Below the pieces are notes generated by a model. That model searched no databases. It saw nothing but the letters and a program-made list of their open reading frames with translations, and was not told where the DNA came from. Source: Streptomyces yatensis (GTDB lineage: Bacteria; Actinomycetota; Actinomycetes; Streptomycetales; Streptomycetaceae). From it: a DNA stretch of 64,000 nt. The position numbers and the translations under genes were made by a program. The stretch lies in contig NZ_CP072941.1 of NCBI RefSeq assembly GCF_018069625.1, positions 3,162,001 to 3,226,000 of the forward strand. Reading direction: 5' to 3'. Of the stretch, positions 1 to 8,793 are shown piece after piece (the first letter of the stretch is position 1; every line of letters begins with the position of its first letter).

Positions 1-1212
1 CGCGGGCAGGGTGCGGTGGCCGTTGGAGATGAAGGACTCCACCGGCTCCAGCGGCTCCTGCCCGGACGCGAGCGTGAGCCCGGGGAAGCGGTCGAAGAGC
101 GCCGGGAGCGCGATCGCGGCCTCCAGCCGGCCCAGCGGGGCGCCGACGCACAGATGGACGCCGTGGCCGAACGCCAGGTGGTTCTTGAGCTGCCGGGTGA
201 CGTCGAAGCGGTCCGCGTCCTCGCCGTGCACCTCCGGGTCGCGTCCGGCGGCCGCGTAGGCGGCCAGGATCGCGTCGCCCTTGTGCAGCACCACACCGCT
301 GTCCAGCTCGATGTCCTCCACGGCGTAGCGCAGCGGCAGGTTGGCGACCGGGGCGGAGTGCCGCAGCGTCTCCTCGATCACATCCTCCCAGGTGGCCCGC
401 CCGGCCCGGACGTGCTCGAGCTGCTCGGGCCGGGTGAGCAGCGCGTGGATGGCGTTGTCCAGCAGGTTGACCGTGGTCTCATGGCCGGCCGAGAGGAACA
501 GCGCGAGGGTGTCGGTCAGCTCCTTCTCGCTGAGCTTGGAGCCGCTCTCCTCGTCCCGCACCGCGATCAGCCCGCTGGTCAGGTCGTCGCCGGGCCGCTC
601 GCGCTTGGTGGCCACCAGCTCGCCGAGGACGGCGTACATCTCGTTGAAGGTGGCGGTGACCTCCTCCGGGGTGGCGGAGGTGTGGAAGATGCTGTCCACG
701 ACCCGGCGCATCCGCTCGCGCAGGTTCTCGTCGTCGAGCCCGAACAGCTCGGAGATCACCTGGATCGGCAGCGGGTACGCGTACGCCTCGCGCAGGTCGA
801 CCACCTCGTCCGGCGCGGCGGCCAGGTCGTCCAGGAGCGTGGTGCAGATCTCCTCGATGCGCGGCCGCAGGGCGGCGGTGCGCCGGGCGGTGAACGCCTT
901 GGAGACCAGGGTGCGCAGCCGCCGGTGTTCACCGCCGTAGGCGGTGAACATGTTCTCCACGGCGACCCAGGTGATCAGCGGCCACTCCGGCGAGATCTCA
1001 CCGTTGTTCCACGCGGGCCAGTGCTGCCGGGGGTCCTTGGAGACGCGGGGGTCGGTCAGCAGCTCCTTGAGGGTCCGCTGGCGGGTTATTGCCCACGCCA
1101 CCACGCCGTCAGGAAGCTCAACAAGCGTCGCCTCGCCGCCTGCGGCGACTCGGGCTGCCTCTCCGGCGATGTCGCGGCCGGCGGGGTCGAGGACGATGGG
1201 ACGGGGTTCCAT
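1..1212 (-). CDS. Cytochrome P450, CYP154-like (3' end cut by window edge)
   Basis: Heme monooxygenase; 404 codons are visible and only the last few residues are missing. Substrate cannot be told from sequence. All P450 landmarks are present: I-helix AGHETT (residues 242-247), K-helix E281-T-L-R284 and the heme-binding loop [10 protein letters not shown] with Cys355. The start is the ATG at 1212 ([10 protein letters not shown]). It is the last visible gene of the conservon operon and its first 127 bases lie inside the 3' end of the CYP157-like gene in another frame. CYP154 with CYP157 behind a conservon is a known Streptomyces arrangement. The family call is from resemblance and operon position; P450 itself is certain. 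Confidence 0.93.
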   Translation of the reverse strand, partial: MEPRPIVLDPAGRDIAGEAARVAAGGEATLVELPDGVVAWAITRQRTLKELLTDPRVSKDPRQHWPAWNNGEISPEWPLITWVAVENMFTAYGGEHRRLRTLVSKAFTARRTAALRPRIEEICTTLLDDLAAAPDEVVDLREAYAYPLPIQVISELFGLDDENLRERMRRVVDSIFHTSATPEEVTATFNEMYAVLGELVATKRERPGDDLTSGLIAVRDEESGSKLSEKELTDTLALFLSAGHETTVNLLDNAIHALLTRPEQLEHVRAGRATWEDVIEETLRHSAPVANLPLRYAVEDIELDSGVVLHKGDAILAAYAAAGRDPEVHGEDADRFDVTRQLKNHLAFGHGVHLCVGAPLGRLEAAIALPALFDRFPGLTLASGQEPLEPVESFISNGHRTLPA

Positions 1213-2558
1213 TGGCTGACTCCAGAGGTCTCGTCGAATCGGACCGGCTCGGACACGGGCGCCGCGAACGGCTCGTGCGCGGCGACCGCTTGGGCGGGGA
1301 AGCGCACCGGCAGGGCGGCCAGGGCGCGGGCGAAGGGCCCGGTCCGCCAGGTCAGCCGCTCGACGGGGACCGCCAGCTCCATGTCCGGGAGGCGGTCCAG
1401 GAGCCGCTCGATGGCCACGGTGGCGATCACCCGGGCGGGCCGCTCGGCGGGGCAGCGGTGGGCGCCCGCGCTCCAGGCCAGATGGGCCCGGTTGCCGGAC
1501 CGGCGGTCGGAGGCCATGGCCGCCTCGTGGTTGGCCGCGGCGTAGCTGATGAGCACCGGTTCGCCCTTGCGCAGCCGTACGCCCGCCACCTCGCAGTCGT
1601 ACCGGGGGAACCGGGTGCCGTAGTTGGCCATCGGCGGGTCGTTCCACAGGACCTCGTCCAGGGCGTCCTCGACGGGCATGCTGCCGCCGGACAGCTCACC
1701 GGCGAAGCGGTCGTCCGACAGCAGCAGGCGCAGCGCGTTGGCGATCAGGTTCTGCTGGGGGTCGGTACCGGCCGCCATCAACAGGATCATCTGCTGCATC
1801 AGCTCGTCGTCGGTGAGCTGCGAGGGATGCGCGATCAGCCAGGAGGTGACGTCGGCGGAGAGCTGCCGGCGCTTGTCCGCCAGCAGGCCGGAGATCCAGT
1901 GGAGCAGCGCGTCGTTGGCCGCCGCCGCCTCCTCGCCGCTGTCGAAGAGCTTCATCATCGTCTCGACCAGCTTCGGCCCGTCCGCGGGGCGCGCGCCGAA
2001 GAGCTGGTTGAAGACCAGCAGCGGGAGCACCGACGCGTACTCGATGATCAGGTCGGCCTCGCCCCGGGAGGCGAAGGCGTCGATCAGCGTCTCGGCGCTG
2101 CGCTCGACGTACTCGCTGAGGGCGTGCGGATCCACCCGGTCCAGGCTGTCGGTGATCGCCCCGCGCAGCCGGGCGTGGGCCTCCCCGTCGCAGAACAGCG
2201 CGTTCGGCCGGTACATCATCATCGGGGCGACCGGGTTGTCCGGCCCCACGCTTCCGTCCCGCATCGCCCGCCAGCCGCGCGGGTCCTTGGCGAACCGCTC
2301 GGTGTCACGCAGGATCTCCAGGCCGAGCGGGTAGCTGGTGACCAGTGAGGCGTACACCCCCGGCGTCAGCTCGACCGGCGCGATCGGCCCATGGGTGGCG
2401 CGCATCCGCGCGTAGGTGCCGTGCGGGTCGGCGGCGAACTCGGGACCGTACATCGGTACGGCCGCGCTGTGCCCGGTGTCGCCCACGGCCTCGGTGGGGC
2501 CCGCGTGCGCGGGGCAGCCCGGTGGGGGGACGGGGCCGGCGGCTGGACGGTTGGTCAC
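1086..2558 (-). CDS. Cytochrome P450, CYP157-like, lacking the ExxR motif
   Basis: P450-fold protein of 490 residues. The I-helix reads AAGTDPQQN (262-270). The K-helix has E302-V-L-W305, so the normally invariant Arg is Trp, and the heme loop reads [12 protein letters not shown] with Cys369, where Phe is replaced by Trp and the Gly after Cys by Pro. Loss of ExxR is a published trait of CYP157, which supports this family over a decayed gene. The start overlaps the cvnD stop by 4 bp, so they are co-transcribed and probably coupled. The last ~60 residues (Pro/Ser/Ala-rich, then Arg-rich) run past the P450 fold and overlap the CYP154-like gene by 127 bp; they may be a real extension or reflect an indel. 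Confidence 0.9.
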   Translation of the reverse strand: MTNRPAAGPVPPPGCPAHAGPTEAVGDTGHSAAVPMYGPEFAADPHGTYARMRATHGPIAPVELTPGVYASLVTSYPLGLEILRDTERFAKDPRGWRAMRDGSVGPDNPVAPMMMYRPNALFCDGEAHARLRGAITDSLDRVDPHALSEYVERSAETLIDAFASRGEADLIIEYASVLPLLVFNQLFGARPADGPKLVETMMKLFDSGEEAAAANDALLHWISGLLADKRRQLSADVTSWLIAHPSQLTDDELMQQMILLMAAGTDPQQNLIANALRLLLSDDRFAGELSGGSMPVEDALDEVLWNDPPMANYGTRFPRYDCEVAGVRLRKGEPVLISYAAANHEAAMASDRRSGNRAHLAWSAGAHRCPAERPARVIATVAIERLLDRLPDMELAVPVERLTWRTGPFARALAALPVRFPAQAVAAHEPFAAPVSEPVRFDETSGVSQWNPVPSSSTPPAATSPERQPESPQAARRRLLSFLTAWWRGQ

Positions 2559-3169
2559 ACAATCTCCTGGGAGCTACGGGTCTGGCGGGCCTGTAGGTAC
2601 TGGACGAGGGCGATCAGTGCGTGGGTGGAGGAGAGCCGGTCCCGGGCGTCGCAGGTCACCAGCGGGGTTTCCGGAAGCAGATCGAGGGCCTCCCTGACCT
2701 CCGGCTCCGCGAAGCGGGGAGAGCCCTCGAACTGGTTGACGGCGACGGCGTACGGCAGTCCGTGCTCCTCCAGGACGGCCATCACCGGGAAGGACTGCTC
2801 CAGCCGCCGGGTGTCGGCCAGGACGAGCGCGCCCAGCGCCCCGTTCGTCATGTCCCGCCACAGCCGGGTGAAGCGCTGCTGTCCGGGCGCGCCGAACAGA
2901 TAGAGCACCAGGGACTCGCTGAGGGTGAGCCGGCCGAAGTCCATGGCGACGGTGGTGGTCGTCTTGTCCTCGGTGCCCCGCAGGTCGTCGGTGAGCGCAC
3001 CGGCCTGCGTCATCGTCTCCTCGGTACGCAGCGGCCGGATCTCGGACAGCGAACCCACGTAGGTGGTCTTGCCGACGGCGAAGTGTCCGACGACGAGGAT
3101 CTTCGCCGCCACCCGCACCGTATGGGGCAGGTAGACCGCCTTGTCGTCAGAGGCGAGCGCGGAGTCCAT
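2555..3169 (-). CDS. cvnD: Conservon small GTPase-like protein CvnD
   Basis: Ras/Rab-like ATP/GTP-binding protein of 204 residues, fourth member of the conservon, thought to act as the switch of a membrane-associated GPCR-like complex with CvnA-C. The P-loop GHFAVGKTT starts at residue 28 and the switch II motif FGAPGQ is near residue 92. The base-specificity motif NKxD is replaced by NQFE, typical of this family. It overlaps cvnC by 23 bp and the downstream P450 gene by 4 bp. Which conservon number this corresponds to in other species cannot be decided here. Confidence 0.94.
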   Translation of the reverse strand: MDSALASDDKAVYLPHTVRVAAKILVVGHFAVGKTTYVGSLSEIRPLRTEETMTQAGALTDDLRGTEDKTTTTVAMDFGRLTLSESLVLYLFGAPGQQRFTRLWRDMTNGALGALVLADTRRLEQSFPVMAVLEEHGLPYAVAVNQFEGSPRFAEPEVREALDLLPETPLVTCDARDRLSSTHALIALVQYLQARQTRSSQEIV

Positions 3170-3503
3170 CGAGCACCTCCTGCAGGAGCTGGGTGTCGGG
3201 GAGGTCGGCGGCGGGGATCGGGGACCGGGTGGAGACGTGGCCGCTGTCCACGAGGTCGCCGAGCAGGACCTTGGTGACGCTGACGGGCAGCTCCAGGTAC
3301 CCGGAGACCTCGGCCACCGAGAGCGCGCCGCCCAGGCACAGCTCCATGACCCGCCGCTTCTCGGGGCTGAGCCCGGTGAGCGGCCGGTCGGGGTGGGCCA
3401 TGACCAGGGTCACCAGGTCGAAGGTGTTGCGAGTCGGGTAGGCACGGCCGTCGGTGACCACATACGGCCGCACCAACCCTCGTTCGCGCCGCCCCGGACT
3501 CAT
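3147..3503 (-). CDS. cvnC: DUF742 conservon protein CvnC
   Basis: 118-residue DUF742 protein with a predicted winged-helix fold. It begins MSPGRRERGLVRPYVVTDGR and contains the family segments around LSPEKRRVMELC and SVAEVSGYLELPVSVTKVLL. In conservons it is a partner of the roadblock protein CvnB and the GTPase CvnD; its biochemical role is not settled. The start overlaps the cvnB stop by 4 bp and the end overlaps cvnD by 23 bp, which indicates translational coupling through the operon. Confidence 0.93.
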   Translation of the reverse strand: MSPGRRERGLVRPYVVTDGRAYPTRNTFDLVTLVMAHPDRPLTGLSPEKRRVMELCLGGALSVAEVSGYLELPVSVTKVLLGDLVDSGHVSTRSPIPAADLPDTQLLQEVLDGLRARL

Positions 3504-3928
3504 GCGTGGCTGCCGATCCCCTGCCGCGGGAGGCCCTGCCGCGGCGGGCTGGTGAGCTCCTTGCCGAGCCGGTCGACCAGCTTCTGCATCCGGTAGCTCA
3601 CCGCCTCCATGTCCACGGCCTCGGTGGCCGAGACCGCCAGATACGCGCCGGGTCCGGCGGCGATCAGGAAGACGTACCCGCCGACGAACTCGACCAGCGT
3701 CTGCTGCCAGGGCGTCTCGTGCGGATCACAGAACTCGGAGGTGGAGCGGCTGATCGACTGCAGCCCGGAGAGTGCGGCGGCCTGGCGCTCGGCCTCGTCG
3801 CGGGCGATGCCCTCGGAGTACGCCCGCAGCATCCCGTCCGCGGAGAGCAGGATCGCGTGCCGTGCCTCCGGCATCTTGACGACCTCGTCGAGCATCCAGC
3901 CGAGCTCGTTGTTGAGATGGTCGTTCAT
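3500..3928 (-). CDS. cvnB: Roadblock/LC7 conservon protein CvnB
   Basis: 142-residue roadblock/LC7 domain protein, a fold that regulates small GTPases. The N-terminal ELGWMLDEVVKMPEARHAIL and the central GGYVFLIAAGPGAYLAVSA are characteristic of the actinobacterial family. In this operon it probably bridges the kinase-like CvnA and the GTPase CvnD. Four-base overlaps with cvnA upstream and cvnC downstream support one mRNA. The last ~15 residues (Pro/Gly/Arg-rich) are outside the fold. Confidence 0.94.
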   Translation of the reverse strand: MNDHLNNELGWMLDEVVKMPEARHAILLSADGMLRAYSEGIARDEAERQAAALSGLQSISRSTSEFCDPHETPWQQTLVEFVGGYVFLIAAGPGAYLAVSATEAVDMEAVSYRMQKLVDRLGKELTSPPRQGLPRQGIGSHA

Positions 3929-5418
3929 GCCTGGCGATTCCCTTCGTCATGGTGAGGGGCGGAGTCCTGGGTGTCGGCACGGCCGGAGCGGGTGCCGCGC
4001 GCGAACGCGCCCAACCGCGAGGCGGTTTCCTCCGCCGAACGCGCGCGGTGCGCGCCGGTGTCGTCGGATGCGGCGGCGCCGGCCCGCCCGGTCCCCATGG
4101 ACCAGTCGGCGCTCGGCGGGGTGGCGGCGGCCTGCCGGCGGCGGCGCTTGGGCAGACCGCCCTGCGTGGTGCCGTACACGCGCGTGGCCTCGTCGTCGCC
4201 CAGGGACGGCTGGGGCGCCGCGGCGGGTGCCGGGGCGGGCGCGGCGGCGGGGGCGGGGGCGGGCGCCGGAGGCTGTGCCTGGGGCATGGCCTGGGGCTCG
4301 GCCGGAGCGGCCTGCGCCTGTCGCGCCCTTCGGGGGGCGCGGGTGCGGCGGGAGGGCAGGGTGTGCAGCGGCTCGGCGCCCTCGGGGTCCTGCGCCGAGG
4401 TGGCCGACCGTCCGTCGGGGTCGATATGGGTGAGCAGCTCGCTCGGGAGGAACAGCACGGCGCGCACACCGCCGTACGGGGACCGGGTGTCCACCGAGAC
4501 GCTGAAGCCGTACCGCGAGGCCAGCAGGCCCACCACGGCGAAGCCGAACTGCGGCGGGTCGCCGAGCCGGGAGACGTCCACGGCGCGCTGGCCGGAGAGC
4601 AGGGTGGCGGCCCGCTGGACCTCCAGGCCGTCCATGCCCACACCGGCGTCGTCGATCACGATGCAGGCCCCGTTGTGCACCGGCTGGAGGCTGACCTCCA
4701 CGGAGGTGTTGGGCTGCGAGTGGCGGGCCGCGTTGTCCAGCAGCTCGGCCACCGCGAGCACGACGGGCTCCACGGCCCGGCTCACCACGGCGACGTCGAT
4801 CAGGGCGTGCACCTGCACCCGCTGGTAGTCGCGGATGCGCGACTTGGAGCCGCGGACCACATCGGTCAGCGAGGAGGCCAGCCGCTGACGGCCGGGCCAG
4901 GAACCGCAGAGCACGGCGATGGCCTGGGCGCGGCGGCCGAACTGGGCGTTGGCGTGGTCGATCTCCAGCAGGTCCCGCAGCACATCGGGGTTGTCGTGCC
5001 GCTCCTGCATCTCGGAGATCGACACCTGCTGTTCGTTGGCGAGTCCCTGGACGGCTCGCATGGACGCCTTGAGCGCCGCCTTGGCGGAGGCGTCGGCCCG
5101 CGTCTGGGCCTTGTCCACCGCACGGGTGAACTGTTCCATGACGGCGTGCAGGCTCTGGGCGAAGGCCGTACCGGCCAGTTTCTCGTCCCGCAGGCCCGGC
5201 AGCGGGCCGGGCTGGCTCAGCACATCGGCGATCGAGGGGAGGCGTACGTCGACGAGGTGCTGCACCTCCTCGTCACGGGAGCGCAGGCTGTCCTCGAGAG
5301 TGGCGTTGCGCCTGCGGACTCCGGCGGTGATCTGCCGCTGGCGGATCAGAAGCACCAGGACGACGAGAAGCGCGGCGGCCAGACACCAGCTCACCGCCTC
5401 CGATATGTGATCAGTCAT
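3925..5418 (-). CDS. cvnA: Conservon sensor kinase-like protein CvnA
   Basis: 497-residue membrane protein with a histidine-kinase-type ATPase domain. One N-terminal membrane segment (about 9-26) is followed by a coiled-coil-like stretch (35-140), a pseudo H-box region (IDHANAQFGRR, His155), an N-box ELLDNAARHS (225-234) and a G-box DDAGVGMDG (256-264). The large extracellular nitrate-sensing domain of many CvnA proteins is absent. The C-terminal third is a disordered Ala/Pro-rich tail. First gene of the cvn-P450 operon; the ATG has GAGG 7 bases upstream. Whether it phosphorylates anything is uncertain, since no canonical HisKA helix is seen. Confidence 0.93.
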   Translation of the reverse strand: MTDHISEAVSWCLAAALLVVLVLLIRQRQITAGVRRRNATLEDSLRSRDEEVQHLVDVRLPSIADVLSQPGPLPGLRDEKLAGTAFAQSLHAVMEQFTRAVDKAQTRADASAKAALKASMRAVQGLANEQQVSISEMQERHDNPDVLRDLLEIDHANAQFGRRAQAIAVLCGSWPGRQRLASSLTDVVRGSKSRIRDYQRVQVHALIDVAVVSRAVEPVVLAVAELLDNAARHSQPNTSVEVSLQPVHNGACIVIDDAGVGMDGLEVQRAATLLSGQRAVDVSRLGDPPQFGFAVVGLLASRYGFSVSVDTRSPYGGVRAVLFLPSELLTHIDPDGRSATSAQDPEGAEPLHTLPSRRTRAPRRARQAQAAPAEPQAMPQAQPPAPAPAPAAAPAPAPAAAPQPSLGDDEATRVYGTTQGGLPKRRRRQAAATPPSADWSMGTGRAGAAASDDTGAHRARSAEETASRLGAFARGTRSGRADTQDSAPHHDEGNRQA

Positions 5419-6041
5419 CAGGAACCTCGTGCAGAAGAACGCGGGCGCGGAAGGAACGATTCAGAGCCCTGATGTCCCGTCCGGAAACGGAATACGGCGA
5501 TCATCTTAGCCATGTCGTGACCTAGTATCCGACGCCCGCGACAAAGTTCGAACCAGCGGCAATCGCTCGGCATTTGTCATGTGGTTTCGGTGAAGATCCG
5601 GGATTTCAGGCAAAGATGAAGGGTTGCGACCACCGTTGGAGCGCCGTAACCCGGGCCCACCGTAGTGGTCGAGGCTGATCGCCAACAGCCTTTTCACCCC
5701 GCGTCCGCAACCGGAAATGATCGTTGCCCTTCCCTGTCCAGTTCGTTCCCGTCGCTTCTGCGATCACCTCCGACCGCCTCCTCCCATCGCCAATCATCAC
5801 GGGAACTTTCCCGCTATGTCGTACGTCACCAGGTTCATCTCCCGGCCCTCGCGCGCGGACGGGAGAGCGGGCCGCCGGTACGGATACGGTGGGGACAGGT
5901 GCCACCGCGGCCGACTCCGGTCGTCCCCGGGCACCGGCATCGGGGTCCCGCCCCGCTGTCGCCCCGTAGGTCCTGGAAGGAAGATGTGAGCAGGGTGTTT
6001 GCGCAGGTCGGCACGGTCATCTGGAGTGCGGGGTAAGACGC
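5419..6041. other. Intergenic region between divergent cvn and trk operons
   Basis: About 620 bases less GC-rich than the flanking genes. It must hold promoters for cvnA (leftward) and for the trk genes (rightward). A small inverted repeat GGGAA-CT-TTCCC lies near 5801-5812. Apart from the short leader frame at 5986-6036, I see no gene, and I could not assign -35/-10 elements with confidence. Confidence 0.6.
5986..6036 (+). CDS. Possible 16-residue leader peptide before the trk genes
   Basis: GTG-initiated frame encoding VSRVFAQVGTVIWSAG, with an excellent ribosome site GGAAGGA 5 bases before the GTG. It stops 5 bases before the ATG of the first trk gene, whose own ribosome site is only a weak GGGG. 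This layout suggests translational coupling or a regulatory leader. The frame is too short for coding statistics, so this is inference from ribosome-site strength and position only. Confidence 0.35.
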   Translation: MSRVFAQVGTVIWSAG

Positions 6042-6710
6042 ATGCATATCGTGATCATGGGCTGTGGCCGGGTGGGCGCGGCCCTCGCCCAGACCTTGGA
6101 GCAACAGGGGCACACGGTCGCGGTCGTCGACCAGGACCCCACCGCCTTCCGCCGCCTGGGTGCGGGCTTCGGCGGGCGCCGGGTGACCGGTGTCGGCTTC
6201 GACCAGGACACCCTCCGCGAGGCGGGCATCGAGGAGGCCGGGGCCTTCGCTGCGGTGAGCAGCGGCGACAACTCCAACATCATCGCGGCCCGGGTGGCCC
6301 GCGAGATGTTCGGGGTGGAGAACGTGGCGGCCCGTATCTACGACCCCCGCCGCGCGGAGGTCTACCAGCGCCTCGGCATCCCGACCGTGGCCACGGTGCG
6401 CTGGACCGCCGACCAGATGCTGCGCAGGCTGCTGCCGTCCGGCGCGGAGCCGCACTGGCGGGACCCCAGCGGCGGGGTGCAGCTGGCCGAGGTGCACATC
6501 TCCCCCTCGTGGGTGGGCCACAAGGTCAGCGTGCTCCAGGAGGAGACCGGCGTGCGGGTCGCGTTCCTCACCCGGCTCGGCGAGGCGATGCTGCCGACCT
6601 CCGGGACGGTGCTGCAGGAGGGCGACCTGGTGCATGTGATGATGCGCACCGATGAGGTGGAGAAGGTCGAGGCAGCCTTCGAAAAGGGGCCTGAGGAGGC
6701 GAACCGATGA
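6042..6710 (+). CDS. RCK-domain potassium channel/transporter regulator (TrkA family), first copy
   Basis: Cytoplasmic regulatory subunit of potassium uptake, 222 residues. Residues 1-120 form an RCK_N Rossmann domain with the dinucleotide loop GCGRVGAALA and acidic VVDQD ending strand 2; residues ~140-215 form an RCK_C domain. It overlaps the next RCK gene by 4 bp (ATGA). Paired TrkA proteins of this type are the CeoB/CeoC pair of mycobacteria. No membrane TrkH/TrkG gene is beside it, so the partner pore must be elsewhere. Confidence 0.93.
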   Translation: MHIVIMGCGRVGAALAQTLEQQGHTVAVVDQDPTAFRRLGAGFGGRRVTGVGFDQDTLREAGIEEAGAFAAVSSGDNSNIIAARVAREMFGVENVAARIYDPRRAEVYQRLGIPTVATVRWTADQMLRRLLPSGAEPHWRDPSGGVQLAEVHISPSWVGHKVSVLQEETGVRVAFLTRLGEAMLPTSGTVLQEGDLVHVMMRTDEVEKVEAAFEKGPEEANR

Positions 6711-7384
6711 GGGTTGCCATTGCGGGTGCGGGCGCCGTGGGGCGTTCCATCGCGAGCGAGCTGCTGGAGAACGGGCACGAGGTGCTCCTCATCGACAAGG
6801 CGCCGACCGCCATCTCGGTGGAGCGGGTGCCGCAGGCCGAGTGGCTGCTGGCCGACGCGTGCGAGATCACCTCGCTGGACGAGGCGGCGCTGCAGCGCTG
6901 CAACGTGGTCATCGCGGCCACCGGTGACGACAAGGTCAACCTGGTCGTCTCGCTGCTCGCCAAGACCGAGTACGGGGTGCCCCGGGTGGTCGCCCGGGTC
7001 AACAACCCCAAGAACGAGTGGCTGTTCAACGAGGCGTGGGGCGTCGATGTCGCCGTCTCCACCCCGCGTCTGATGTCGGCGCTGGTCGAGGAGGCGGTGA
7101 GCGTCGGCGATCTGGTGCGGCTGCTCCGCTTCAGCCACGGCGACGCCAACCTGGTGGAGCTGACGCTGCCGCCGGAGGCGGCGCTGGTGGGCACCCGGGT
7201 CGGCGATGTGGAGTGGCCGGAGGACACCACGCTGGTCACCATCATCCGCGGCACCCGCGTGCTGACCCCGAACAAGGACGATGTGCTGGAGGCCGGTGAC
7301 GAGCTGCTGTTCGTCGCGGCACAGGCGCGCGAGGAGCAGCTCGAGCAGCTGCTGTCCGTCCAGCGCCAGGACGCCACGGGCTAG
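6707..7384 (+). CDS. RCK-domain potassium channel/transporter regulator (TrkA family), second copy
   Basis: 225-residue paralogue of the preceding protein. It has RCK_N with GAGAVGRSIASEL and LIDKA, the family segment ARVNNPKNEWLF, and a C-terminal RCK_C domain (about 135-220). It is translationally coupled to the first copy through a 4-bp overlap, so the two probably form a hetero-oligomeric ring. A strong hairpin terminator follows 21 bases after the stop. Together with kdpDE two genes away, this is a local potassium-homeostasis neighbourhood. Confidence 0.93.
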   Translation: MRVAIAGAGAVGRSIASELLENGHEVLLIDKAPTAISVERVPQAEWLLADACEITSLDEAALQRCNVVIAATGDDKVNLVVSLLAKTEYGVPRVVARVNNPKNEWLFNEAWGVDVAVSTPRLMSALVEEAVSVGDLVRLLRFSHGDANLVELTLPPEAALVGTRVGDVEWPEDTTLVTIIRGTRVLTPNKDDVLEAGDELLFVAAQAREEQLEQLLSVQRQDATG

Positions 7385-7404
7385 GACGCACGCCACGGGC
7401 AAAA

Positions 7405-7448
7405 GACCGCGGCCCGGGCTCCCCTTGCGGTGAGCCCGGGCCGCGGTC
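7405..7448. terminator. Bidirectional intrinsic terminator between convergent genes
   Basis: Perfect 17-bp arms (7405-7421 and 7432-7448, GACCGCGGCCCGGGCTC and its complement) with a 10-base loop. Reading left it is followed by TTTT. It sits between the second trk gene and the DUF3159 gene, which converge. Confidence 0.85.
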
Positions 7449-7466
7449 CGTGTGACCTCTGTGGCC

Positions 7467-8297
7467 TCAGTGCCGGGGCGGCTGCCGGTCGGCCGATTCG
7501 GTACGGGCCTCGGACACGATCTGGCCGGTCCACTCCGAGAGCAGCGGATCGGCGACCTGGTCGGCCTTGGCGGCCTTGTCGGCCTGGGACTTCCGCTCCC
7601 GCTCGGCCTTCTCCTCGGCCTCCATCTCCGCGATCACGTCGATCGGCGGCGGGGCCTTGGCGAGGAAGATCCAGGTCAGATAGACACAGAGCAGGAACGG
7701 CGGAATGCCGAGCGCGACCTTGACCCAGCCGAGCTGGGTGGCGTCCCCCCACCAGTAGAGCGGGAACAGCACCGCCGACTTGGCCAGCAGAATCAGCCCC
7801 CACGCCCAGGTGGAGCGGGTGTAGGCGCGGAACCGGCCGGGGTTACGGGTGCGCCAGGAGAGGTTCTCCTTCAGCATCGGCCCGAGCAACACCCCGATCA
7901 GCGGGAAGCGGAAGATCGCCGAGAGAATGTAGGCGATCGCCAGCCCCAGGGTGTAGAGCATGCCCGGCAGATAGAAGTTCTTCGCGTCGCCGGACATCAT
8001 CGCGAAGATCGCGCCGAACGCGACCCCGAAGACCCCGCTGAAGGCGTGCTTCAGGGTCTCCTTGCGCACCAGCCGGGTGAGCGCCAGCAGCACGGTGAGA
8101 CCGAGCGCGGCGATCGCGGCGAGATGGATGTCGCGGTTGATCGTGTACAGCAGGACGAAGACCAGACCGGGGACGGTGGTGTCCACCATGCCCCGCACCC
8201 CGCCGAACGCCTCCAGGAGCGCGGTGTCCGCCGCCGCCCTGCTGTCGGCGGCGGCGCTTCGGTGCCCGGTCGGGGTCGTCTTGTCGTCTGGCGTCAC
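7467..8297 (-). CDS. DUF3159 integral membrane protein
   Basis: 276-residue membrane protein of the actinobacterial DUF3159 family, function unknown. After a polar ~30-residue N-terminus come five or six hydrophobic segments between residues 38 and 215, with the conserved-looking ENLSWRTRNPGRFRAYTRSTW loop between helices. The tail (220-276) is charged and Ala/Lys/Glu-rich. It begins 3 bases after the stop of the OB-fold gene, so the two are one transcription unit. This coupling is common in Streptomyces, but no biochemical role can be inferred. Confidence 0.85.
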   Translation of the reverse strand: MTPDDKTTPTGHRSAAADSRAAADTALLEAFGGVRGMVDTTVPGLVFVLLYTINRDIHLAAIAALGLTVLLALTRLVRKETLKHAFSGVFGVAFGAIFAMMSGDAKNFYLPGMLYTLGLAIAYILSAIFRFPLIGVLLGPMLKENLSWRTRNPGRFRAYTRSTWAWGLILLAKSAVLFPLYWWGDATQLGWVKVALGIPPFLLCVYLTWIFLAKAPPPIDVIAEMEAEEKAERERKSQADKAAKADQVADPLLSEWTGQIVSEARTESADRQPPRH

Positions 8298-8300
8298 CGG

Positions 8301-8729
8301 CTACTCCTGTCCGAGCGGTCGGAGTTCGTACTTCGGATTGAACAGCACCCGGCGTCCATGGCTCATGGAGATCCGGCCCGAGGCGATCAGCTTGCGCCCC
8401 GGTTCTATCCCGATGATGGAGCGACGGCCCAGCCACACCACGTCCAGCGCGGCGGTGCCGTCGAAGAGCTCCGCCTCCAGCGCGGGCACTCCGGCCCGCG
8501 GTCTGAGCGTCACCGTGCGCAGCGTGCCCGTCACCTTGACGATCTGACGGTCGCCGCAGTCGCCGATCTTGGTGCAGCCCGCGGCCTCCGCGTCCTGCTG
8601 GAGCTCGGCGGAGTGCAGCTCCTCCTGGGAGCTCGACAGCCGGTCCAGCATCCGCCGGAACCGGCCGACCTGTTTGCCGGACCTGTCTCCCCTGGCGGCC
8701 CCGTCGGAGGGGTGGGGTACGGAACTCAT
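8301..8729 (-). CDS. OB-fold nucleic-acid-binding domain protein
   Basis: 142-residue protein whose second half (about 60-140) reads as an OB-fold: VKVTGTLRTVTLRP, LEAELFDGTAALDVVWLGR and GRKLIASGRISMSHGRRVLFNP. The N-terminal 55 residues are polar and contain two Cys (GCTKIGDCGD). It resembles the RecG-wedge/tRNA_anti type of OB domain. It probably binds nucleic acid, but the partner is unknown. Located directly upstream of, and coupled to, the DUF3159 membrane protein gene. Confidence 0.8.
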   Translation of the reverse strand: MSSVPHPSDGAARGDRSGKQVGRFRRMLDRLSSSQEELHSAELQQDAEAAGCTKIGDCGDRQIVKVTGTLRTVTLRPRAGVPALEAELFDGTAALDVVWLGRRSIIGIEPGRKLIASGRISMSHGRRVLFNPKYELRPLGQE

Positions 8730-8793
8730 ACGGCCAGCGTACCGGTGCGCCGACGCCGAAACGCCGTCCCCGCACTGATCGCCCCGCCCCCGC

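Noticed and set aside
16..1545. Long open frame on the + strand opposite the P450 genes
   Set aside because: Antisense shadow of GC-rich coding DNA; its product has Gly/Arg/Val-rich low-complexity sequence and no domains, while the minus strand has full P450 motifs.
2183..2558. CYP157-like gene as a pseudogene because ExxR is missing
   Set aside because: The frame is intact over 490 codons with a heme Cys, and absence of ExxR is a documented property of the CYP157 family.
1..5418. Secondary-metabolite gene cluster suggested by two P450s
   Set aside because: No biosynthetic core enzyme is present; P450s following cvnABCD are a standard conservon arrangement.
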